Assembly (NCBI GenBank): GCA_910577085.1
Contig: CAJTLE010000099.1
Span: 1 to 10,666, forward strand
DNA from: an uncultured Allobaculum sp.
Lineage (GTDB): Bacteria > Bacillota_I > Bacilli_A > Erysipelotrichales > Erysipelotrichaceae
Reading direction: 5' to 3'
Length of the DNA stretch: 10,666 bases
Position numbers and translations under genes: made by a program. The notes under the pieces were generated by a model. The model was given only the letters and a program-made list of their open reading frames with translations, did no database searches and had not been told where the DNA came from. Each line of letters starts with the position of its first letter. Position 1 is the stretch's first letter. Of this stretch, positions 6,410-10,666 are shown one piece after another.

Positions 6410-6755
6410 AATCATCACTCTGACGACAAATAAAAATGGCCGAAGTGGCGAACTGCGGCCGAGGTATAACAGGAATTTGAATAAGCACCTTCATTGTAAC
6501 ACTCATCAGAAACAGAAAATAGCTTTTTTGAGTTTATTGCTTCTTCAGCGGCGGCTGTCCGATGGCGGCTGGTGGCTAATCTCGGAAAATGAGAATTACG
6601 ATCCTATCCCGATTAAGCCATCTGACGACTTCAGAGTTTTAGGTGAATACAGTCTTAGATTGACCAAAGACTAACCAAAGAGCCAGTAAAATCACGAATT
6701 ATCGGCCCAATTTTTTGAGATTAAGATAGGATTAAGAAGAGAGAGGAAAGCAAAA
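6410..6755 (+). other. Spacer with a doubtful ORF (6357-6674)
   Basis: This 346-bp stretch holds intergenic repeat copy 3 and one plus-strand frame of 105 codons starting at 6357 inside the previous gene. That frame has an AGGA only 3 bases before its ATG, a basic N-terminal half, and a more protein-like tail (SDDFRVLGEYSLRLTKD). It could be a decayed or translationally coupled gene, but I cannot support it as real. A ribosome binding site (GAGAGGAAAG) for the next gene lies near the right end. Confidence 0.3.
6431..6460 (+). repeat. Intergenic repeat copy 3, hairpin-forming
   Basis: ATGGCCGAAG (6436-6445), ten unrelated bases and CGGCC (6456-6460) reproduce the core and spacing of copy 2 exactly, again after an A-rich run. 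GGCCG/CGGCC gives a 5-bp stem. It lies 22 bases after the stop of the membrane protein gene. Confidence 0.45.
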
Positions 6756-6998
6756 ATGAAATATAAATTTATCGCAATTGCAGGGCTGGCCGCCTTGATC
6801 GCCAGCGGCTGTGGAATCGCTCAAAAGCCATTATCAGAAAGCTGCTCCTTTCATCCAGATTCAGAACATTGTCTTTGTGCCCGTTCTGCATCAGGAAAGC
6901 CGATGGGCAGAAAAAGGCCCCTTCTCCCAAGAAGAATACAGGCTGATGCTCAGGAAAGCGGACCAGGTTGGTGCCGTATCCAGCCAGCCCTACCGTAA
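6756..6998 (+). CDS. Short ORF with lipoprotein-like signal, probably the out-of-frame start of the SLOG gene
   Basis: A good ribosome binding site (GAGAGGAAAG) precedes the ATG. The first 19 residues look like a lipoprotein signal peptide (KYK, hydrophobic run, IASGC). After the cysteine the translation becomes serine-, arginine- and proline-rich and resembles no protein, while the SLOG-like reading is in the +1 frame of the same DNA. Either the lipoprotein-like start is real and a frameshift joins it to the SLOG frame at about 6799-6811, or these residues are the degenerate FIaGxAlG region of a SLOG domain. If joined, the product would be about 219 residues (6756-7416). As read, this ORF alone is unlikely to be functional. 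Confidence 0.35.
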   Translation: MKYKFIAIAGLAALIASGCGIAQKPLSESCSFHPDSEHCLCARSASGKPMGRKRPLLPRRIQADAQESGPGWCRIQPALP

Positions 6999-7416
6999 AG
7001 AGCTTGGATCAAAGCAGATGAACGACCGCAACAAAGCCATGGTGGATCATGCCGGGCTTCTGATCGCCTGCCTCAGTGATCAGAGCAGTGGAACATCCCA
7101 TGCGGTCGATTATGCCGCATCTGATGGTGTCAATGTCAGAACCCTGATGTTCCGGCCTGCTGCTGACAGAAATGGAAAGCTAAAACTGCTTGCAGCGAAA
7201 ATGAATCCATATCTTTCCAAAACCGGAAGCAGATTTTCAAGACCAGAATTTTGTCAGGAAAATGAGCAAATAGAAGCATTCTGGCCAGATCAGCAGAAAA
7301 GCCAGAGCCTGATTGCGAATCTGACCTTCTGTAACAGCGATTACTCTGCCTCTGACAGCTTTATCATCCCGGATCCGGAACGAAAAAGCGCTTGCAAACT
7401 GTGTGCCGTATTCTGA
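6811..7416 (+). CDS. SLOG-superfamily (DUF1273/YpsA-like) protein, N-terminally truncated or frameshifted
   Basis: This frame of 201 codons opens at a GTG with no ribosome binding site. Its first 115 residues match the C-terminal two thirds of a DUF1273/SLOG Rossmann-like domain: ESLKSHYQ helix (2-9), IVFVPVLHQESRW (20-32, like the family's P---Q--RW), a YRLMLRKADQVGAVS helix-strand (43-57), NDRNKAMVDHAGLLIACL (71-88, like RN--MVD-sd-LIA), and SSGTSHAVDYA (92-102, like the GGT nucleotide-binding loop with one G replaced by S). The N-terminal TGHRP and GxAxGxD motifs are missing in this frame. Residues 116-201 are an unrecognised C-terminal extension with four cysteines. SLOG proteins bind nucleotide-derived ligands and are often linked to defence loci; that role here is inference. 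The gene may be a pseudogene. Confidence 0.6.
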   Translation: MESLKSHYQKAAPFIQIQNIVFVPVLHQESRWAEKGPFSQEEYRLMLRKADQVGAVSSQPYRKELGSKQMNDRNKAMVDHAGLLIACLSDQSSGTSHAVDYAASDGVNVRTLMFRPAADRNGKLKLLAAKMNPYLSKTGSRFSRPEFCQENEQIEAFWPDQQKSQSLIANLTFCNSDYSASDSFIIPDPERKSACKLCAVF

Positions 7417-7482
7417 GACTTAAACTTTGCATCTAAAACCAGCTTTGCCGCTCATACTTTCTTCATTCAAATCCTGGCAAAG

Positions 7483-7510
7483 AAAAAAGGACCGGAGCCA
7501 TCTCCAATCC
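7483..7510 (-). terminator. Rho-independent terminator of the LysM gene
   Basis: Read on the minus strand, GGATTGGAG (7510-7502) pairs with CTCCGGTCC (7497-7489) in nine base pairs including two G-U pairs, with a four-base loop, then TTTTTT (7488-7483). On the plus strand the same positions would give A-C mismatches, so it works in the minus direction only. It starts 4 bases after the LysM stop codon. Confidence 0.7.
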
Positions 7511-7513
7511 ATA

Positions 7514-8071
7514 TCAGTCGGGAATCACAATTGTCTTTCTTTGAGCCAGAGTGTCATCATTTACTCCGCTATTTGCCTTAGAAATCTCATCCGGATTTGT
7601 ATTGAATGCCTGTGACAGCTTCTTTAAGGTGTCCGATTTCTGAACTGTATAGTACCAGTGGCCGTTGCACCAGTAAATCTGCGAGGGATCAATGCCGTGT
7701 TTCTTCAGGCTGTCATAATAATCCGGAACCTTGATGACTCTTGCGGCTGTATTGACCGGTTTTTCCTGTGGCTGCGCTTTAGTCTCAGACTTTTCCTCTC
7801 CAATCAGTGTTTGTGTGTTTTCCTGCCTGTCGGCAGGCTTCTTTTTGTTTTCGGAAGACTGGAAACCGTTTTCCTTCGACTCTTCTTTTGAAGATGAACC
7901 GAAATCCGTTTCCAGATCCTCTGAAATATTTGAATCATCTTCCGATACGATCACAGTCTGCGCTTTTGCGGCAAGACGTCTTTCAAGATTTGACTTTACT
8001 GTTCCGACCAGTGCGGCGCAAAGCACGATTAGAGCGGCGGAACCGACGATTCCAATGATGTACTTTTTCAT
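7514..8071 (-). CDS. Membrane-anchored LysM-domain protein (185 aa)
   Basis: MKKYIIGIVG begins an N-terminal hydrophobic segment (about 4-25) that serves as a signal anchor, so the rest should lie outside the membrane. Residues 40-110 are an acidic, S/E/K/Q-rich linker without predicted fold. Residues 139-184 form one LysM domain (YYTVQKSDTLKKLSQAFN through NPDEISKAN to IVIPD), which in this family binds N-acetylglucosamine in peptidoglycan. A short module WCNGHWYY precedes it. No catalytic domain is attached, so it may tether something to the wall or act as a structural protein. No Shine-Dalgarno sequence is visible before the ATG at 8071. The next gene starts 40 bp away on the opposite strand. 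Confidence 0.8.
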   Translation of the reverse strand: MKKYIIGIVGSAALIVLCAALVGTVKSNLERRLAAKAQTVIVSEDDSNISEDLETDFGSSSKEESKENGFQSSENKKKPADRQENTQTLIGEEKSETKAQPQEKPVNTAARVIKVPDYYDSLKKHGIDPSQIYWCNGHWYYTVQKSDTLKKLSQAFNTNPDEISKANSGVNDDTLAQRKTIVIPD

Positions 8072-8111
8072 ATCTAATGTTTATCACAATAACAGGAAAG
8101 GGAAGACCGAT

Positions 8112-9335
8112 ATGAACAACAACAGCAACAATATGAACATGAACACGCCGGAAACAAACAGCAACATCTATAATCCGCAGGCCCGTATGGCTGAATATCA
8201 GCAACAGTCCATGAATCAGCCTTACAACCCGCCGGAAAGCAGAATGCAGGCCGGATACCAGGGACAATACCAGTACCAGAATCAGATGCAGGATCTGTCC
8301 ATGCAAAATGGCGCCAGTGCATCAAACGTTTATACTAATAGTATGAACAATAAAAATTATACGAACAACAGTTACGGCAGCCGCTACAGTGCAAACCGGA
8401 TTACACTCAACAACTTCCAGCCGGAAGATATTCTGCTGATCGACGGGATTGTCGAATTCAGCCACATTACAAGATTTTATGAAGGGGAAGAACTGGACGA
8501 TTACAACAGAAGATCCAACTCCAGATATCCTCAGACAAAACCATTCATCAGCATCACGATTTCGGATCCAAAAGTTTCCAGTCTTTGCAGAACCCCGCTT
8601 GTCGGCGAATACATTGATTCAGTCAGCTACCTCTCCAAGACATCCGGAAAGAAAATGATGAACTTCAAAACGCTTTCTGCCAACAACTACAGCCGGAGAA
8701 GATTTCCAAGACTGTCGGTCAATCTTGCCGACTATGACCAGGGTCAGGCCAACCTGGCAGATCTGGAAATGCAGGAAGGACATGAACCGGCAAAAGGATC
8801 CCGAGTCACTGTAATCCTCAAAGTTTATGGATCCAACGGCAACAACTCTGGCTCCATTCAGGAGGTGATCCTGCACGACAACCCGCCAAAATTCTACTGC
8901 AAAGCAAATTCCAGCCAGACCGAAAGCCAGCTTGAGGCACTTGGTATTACCCGTTCTGCAAGTCCGTATACTCAGCAGCCAACCATTGTTGCAGCTCCGG
9001 ATAATAATATGGAAGAAGATTTCCATAACAGTGGATACAACGGCGGCCAGAACAGCCAGCCAATGCAAAATAACGGATACAGAGGCGGATACCAGAATCA
9101 GCAGCCAAATCCTTATATGCAATATGGACAGCAAAATCAGCAGGCAGGATATGGCCAGAACCAGATGAATCAGCAGGTGCAGGGAAATGGCGGCTACAGT
9201 AATGGTTACCAGAATCAGAACAATCAGCAGTATCAGCCTGACTACAGCAATTATCAGCAGCAAAATCAGAATGGATACAACGGGAACCAGTCTGGCCCCT
9301 ATAACCCGAATAATGATCCGAACAGAAGATATTAA
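8112..9335 (+). CDS. N/Q/Y/G-rich protein with a central folded region, function unknown (407 aa)
   Basis: The start is fixed by AGGAAAGGGAAG, 6 bases upstream. Residues 1-95 and 300-407 are low complexity, dominated by N, Q, Y, G, S, P and M with few charges, like prion-like disordered regions. Repeated YQ, NQ and GY motifs occur, for example GYQNQNNQQYQPDYSNYQQQ (361-380). Between them, residues about 96-282 look folded, with alternating beta-strand-like segments: ILLIDGIVEFSHITRFY (107-123), KPFISITISDPKV (143-155), SRVTVILKVYG (230-240), SIQEVILHDNPPKFYC (248-263). This resembles an all-beta, perhaps OB-like domain, but I recognise no family. There is no signal peptide, so it should be cytoplasmic. 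A very strong terminator follows at once, so the gene is probably monocistronic. Confidence 0.78.
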   Translation: MNNNSNNMNMNTPETNSNIYNPQARMAEYQQQSMNQPYNPPESRMQAGYQGQYQYQNQMQDLSMQNGASASNVYTNSMNNKNYTNNSYGSRYSANRITLNNFQPEDILLIDGIVEFSHITRFYEGEELDDYNRRSNSRYPQTKPFISITISDPKVSSLCRTPLVGEYIDSVSYLSKTSGKKMMNFKTLSANNYSRRRFPRLSVNLADYDQGQANLADLEMQEGHEPAKGSRVTVILKVYGSNGNNSGSIQEVILHDNPPKFYCKANSSQTESQLEALGITRSASPYTQQPTIVAAPDNNMEEDFHNSGYNGGQNSQPMQNNGYRGGYQNQQPNPYMQYGQQNQQAGYGQNQMNQQVQGNGGYSNGYQNQNNQQYQPDYSNYQQQNQNGYNGNQSGPYNPNNDPNRRY

Positions 9336-9343
9336 TAGTGATG

Positions 9344-9381
9344 AAACAGAGACTGCCATTCGAATGGCAGTCTCTGTTTTT
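9344..9381 (+). terminator. Rho-independent terminator of the N/Q-rich gene
   Basis: Perfect 18-bp arms (9344-9361 and 9362-9379) make a palindrome centred on TTCGAA, ending in TTTTT. It lies 8 bases after the stop. The 5' arm starts with AAA, so the stem would also work weakly on the minus strand. Confidence 0.85.
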
Positions 9382-9401
9382 AAAGGTGACTTCAATGCTT
9401 T

Positions 9402-9446
9402 AGCAGTCTTGCACCCCCATGGTAAGCCATGGGCTGCAAGACTGCT
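9402..9446. repeat. Long imperfect hairpin without T tract
   Basis: AGCAGTCTTGCA (9402-9413) pairs with TGCAAGACTGCT (9435-9446), and CCCATGG (9416-9422) pairs with CCATGGG (9427-9433), with a small 2x1 internal loop and a TAAG loop. No T run follows on either strand, so it is not a terminator. It lies in a 312-bp gene-free stretch (9336-9647). It could be a REP-like palindrome, a mobile-element end or a small structured RNA. Confidence 0.5.
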
Positions 9447-9562
9447 GTTGTTGGCAGCTGCATCACAAGCAAAAGACTGAAAATATGCATCACTCAATCG
9501 TTTGTGAATTGCGAATATCAAAGCTGTGGGCTCCATTATCAAGCAGGATAGATTAGTATTGG

Positions 9563-9604
9563 CAAAAAGAAAGCAGAGAGCCGAAGAGGGCCTCTGCTTT
9601 TATA
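9563..9604. terminator. Bidirectional terminator downstream of the toxin gene
   Basis: GCAGAG (9573-9578) pairs with CTCTGC (9592-9597) and GCC (9580-9582) pairs with GGC (9589-9591), with one bulged A. A/T pairs extend the base. On the minus strand the stem is followed by TTTCTTTTT, which suits the end of the YoeB transcript about 45 bases after its stop. On the plus strand it is followed by TTTTATA. Confidence 0.75.
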
Positions 9605-9647
9605 TGAGCCAGCTGTTTTGCATCGTGATCCTGATGCCGAGAAATAG

Positions 9648-9914
9648 TCAATGATCTCCATAATGGGTTCGGCATGACACAATTTCCAAGTCGTTGCAGA
9701 CGATGCGATAAACCAGCCTGTTTTGCTGATCGATACGGCGTGACCAATAACCTGATAAATCGCTTCGCAGAGCCTCCGGTTTGCCTATCCCGGTTTTCGC
9801 ACCGTTGCGTTCAATGTCCTTGATCAATATGTTGATTCGCTTCAAGATTTTTCTGTCCTGGCTTTGCCACCAGACATAATCATCCCAGGCTTCCGGCGAC
9901 CAGACTTTATTCAT
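9648..9914 (-). CDS. yoeB: YoeB-family toxin, ribosome-dependent mRNA endonuclease
   Basis: This 88-residue protein follows the Txe/YoeB pattern throughout: VWSPEAWDDYVWWQ (4-17), KRINILIKDIERN (25-37), GKPEALRSDLSGYWSRRID (44-62), QNRLVYRI (64-71) and CRTHYGDH (81-88). The residues known to matter in E. coli YoeB correspond to E47, R66, H84 and Y85, all present, so it should be active, cleaving mRNA in the ribosomal A site when free. An in-frame upstream start (9935) would add seven residues without a ribosome binding site and is rejected. The gene overlaps the antitoxin by 8 bases (ATGAATAA contains the toxin ATG and the antitoxin TAA), the usual translational coupling for type II modules. 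Confidence 0.93.
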   Translation of the reverse strand: MNKVWSPEAWDDYVWWQSQDRKILKRINILIKDIERNGAKTGIGKPEALRSDLSGYWSRRIDQQNRLVYRIVCNDLEIVSCRTHYGDH

Positions 9915-10170
9915 CACCGGTATCAACGAGATCATGAACTACGCCGCGGCCCTCGTTAAGAGCAGAAATAGACCGCTTTAAATGGGCCATATTCTCTCTG
10001 CTGTAAAATGGATCAACGGACACTTCAAATGGGATGCGATGCTCGCGGCCCATCTTAACTGCAAAGATAGTAAACGCAGTGGTCATGTTCATCCCAAGCT
10101 CTTTGCAGACAGCTTCCATATCAGCCTTCACTTTAGAATCCATACGGATATTTACCATAGATGTAGCCAT
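9907..10170 (-). CDS. relB: RelB/DinJ-family antitoxin
   Basis: This 87-residue protein has a ribbon-helix-helix DNA-binding N-terminus (about 3-42: VNIRMDSKVKADMEAV, then LGMNMTTAFTIFAVKM) followed by the GREHRIPFEV segment typical of RelB/DinJ antitoxins, and an acidic C-terminus (HDLVDTGDE) expected to wrap the toxin. ATG 10170 is preceded by AAAGGAGA at 8 bases; a longer in-frame start at 10260 is rejected. It should neutralise YoeB and repress its own promoter. YoeB classically pairs with YefM/Phd-type antitoxins, so a RelB/DinJ-type partner is a less classical combination. The symbol reflects family only; dinJ would be equally fair. Confidence 0.88.
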   Translation of the reverse strand: MATSMVNIRMDSKVKADMEAVCKELGMNMTTAFTIFAVKMGREHRIPFEVSVDPFYSRENMAHLKRSISALNEGRGVVHDLVDTGDE

Positions 10171-10178
10171 AAATATTG

Positions 10179-10198
10179 TCTCCTTTACCCATATTATA
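10179..10198 (-). promoter_or_regulatory. Promoter -10 and ribosome binding site of the toxin-antitoxin operon
   Basis: On the minus strand a consensus TATAAT lies at 10198-10193 and AAAGGAGA at 10186-10179, leaving a leader of roughly 15-20 bases before the ATG. No good -35 is found 16-18 bases upstream, which fits a promoter that is weak or autoregulated. TGTATTTACA (about 10227-10236) is a short palindrome that could bind the antitoxin, but this is only a guess. Confidence 0.5.
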
Positions 10199-10331
10199 GC
10201 GTTGCAGCTTCCTTGAATAAAGCTAATGTATTTACACGGTGTATATTGATGATGGGTCAATGGTTATGGTTCACATCCATAGTAAGTGCTCAAGTTATTA
10301 AGTGTAAGCTTTTGATATTTGGGCGACCTAG

Positions 10332-10385
10332 AACCTCCCGTCTCAACCGGATAAGATCTGGTTGTATTGACGGGAGGTTTTTAGA
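10332..10385 (+). terminator. Strong terminator-like hairpin with no gene upstream on its strand
   Basis: AACCTCCCGTC (10332-10342) pairs perfectly with GACGGGAGGTT (10369-10379). Inside it, CAACC (10344-10348) pairs with GGTTG (10360-10364), and GAT pairs with ATC around AAG. A T tract follows. The orientation is plus, but the nearest plus-strand gene ends at 9335 and is terminated there. It may end a small RNA, or be the conserved end of a mobile element or structured RNA. Confidence 0.6.
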
Positions 10386-10666
10386 TGTCCAATTCCACAC
10401 TTGCTTCTTCAATGAAATCTGATGCCATCGACTGGCAATCCCAAAATTGCCAGCAACCTGTTTATGTCTCTCCAACATTCCGGATAAATAGACGAGCCTT
10501 ATTCAATCCAATCAATGAGTTGTCAAATTTCTATCCATATACCCGAATAATTCATGGCTTTTTTCACAAAACTATTTTTCGTGTTTTGTCTTCGAAATGC
10601 AAACAAATCTTTCTCGATTAGGTTATCCACATTGTTTCCGGTGGAGGGGGTACTTGATTTTTTCAA
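10386..10666. other. No confident gene; possible decayed coding sequence
   Basis: No frame here has both a start signal and a recognisable product. On the minus strand a tail ending ASDFIEEASVELDI at 10383 looks protein-like but is open for only a short distance and has stops upstream, so it may be the remnant of a gene decayed to the right. A single perfect DnaA-box match, TTATCCACA, lies at 10623-10631. Without a cluster it does not indicate an origin. Confidence 0.25.

Noticed and set aside
6357..6674. 105-codon ORF overlapping the end of the membrane protein gene
   Set aside because: Its AGGA is only 3 bases from the ATG, the N-terminal half is unlike a folded protein, and it spans an intergenic repeat. 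It is described under the spacer and not as a gene.
7731..8111. Upstream extension of the N/Q-rich gene frame to 7731
   Set aside because: The extension is antisense to the LysM gene, has no ribosome binding site at its start, and the internal ATG at 8112 has a strong one.
8619..9542. A 307-codon open frame on the minus strand opposite the N/Q-rich gene
   Set aside because: It is extremely rich in I, L, V and S because it is the complement of the CAG/AAC-rich repeats. It has no ribosome binding site and runs through the terminator at 9344-9381.
10623..10631. Consensus DnaA box TTATCCACA near the right edge
   Set aside because: It is a single match with no second box, no A/T-rich unwinding region with repeats and no replication gene in view, so chance or an isolated site is more likely than an origin.
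1..10666. CRISPR array to accompany the Cse2-like genes
   Set aside because: I looked for regularly spaced direct repeats of 25-40 bases. The only recurring spacer motifs are the three short elements hundreds of bases or more apart, which do not form an array.

Overview
The window looks like an accessory region of a low-to-moderate GC Bacillota (Firmicutes) genome. An Erysipelotrichaceae- or Lachnospiraceae-type gut anaerobe is my best guess. The reasons are strong AGGAGG-type ribosome binding sites, A/T-rich spacers, a secreted V8-like protease with DUF5648-type C-terminal repeats, and a RelB/YoeB toxin-antitoxin pair. The taxon is inferred from these features. No rRNA, tRNA or CRISPR repeat array is visible.

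Layout. (1) Positions 1-1546 hold most of an IS200/IS605-type OMEGA element. An upstream structured leader (candidate omega-RNA/HEARO RNA) precedes iscB, an RNA-guided nuclease gene with apparently intact RuvC and HNH residues, and a right-end-like hairpin follows. No tnpA is in the window. A 3' fragment of an unrecognised gene follows (to 1772), then a bidirectional terminator. (2) Positions 2029-3390 (minus strand) encode a secreted trypsin/V8-like serine protease with three C-terminal repeats. (3) Positions 3658-6409 (plus strand) hold a small unknown protein, two tandem paralogous proteins of the Cse2/CasB (type I-E Cascade small subunit, Cas11) family, and a single-pass membrane protein of unknown function. 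No other cas gene is present. Related A-rich or hairpin sequences recur in three of the spacers. (4) Positions 6756-7416 hold a SLOG/DUF1273-like gene whose 5' end is out of frame or replaced. (5) A LysM membrane-anchored protein (minus) and an N/Q/Y-rich protein with a central folded region (plus) are divergent, 40 bp apart. (6) Positions 9344-9604 hold two terminators and a long non-terminator hairpin. (7) Positions 9648-10170 (minus) hold a RelB/DinJ-like antitoxin and a YoeB toxin. (8) Positions 10332-10385 hold a strong terminator-like hairpin with no visible gene feeding it; the last 280 bp carry no confident gene.

The most interesting part is the pair of Cse2-like genes without Cascade partners, sitting with a membrane protein in an accessory region that also holds an IscB element, a SLOG protein and a toxin-antitoxin pair. 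Possible roles are a decoy or modulator of a chromosomal type I-E Cascade, or a repurposed Cas11. Both are inference; the sequence shows only the family resemblance, the tandem duplication and the missing partners.
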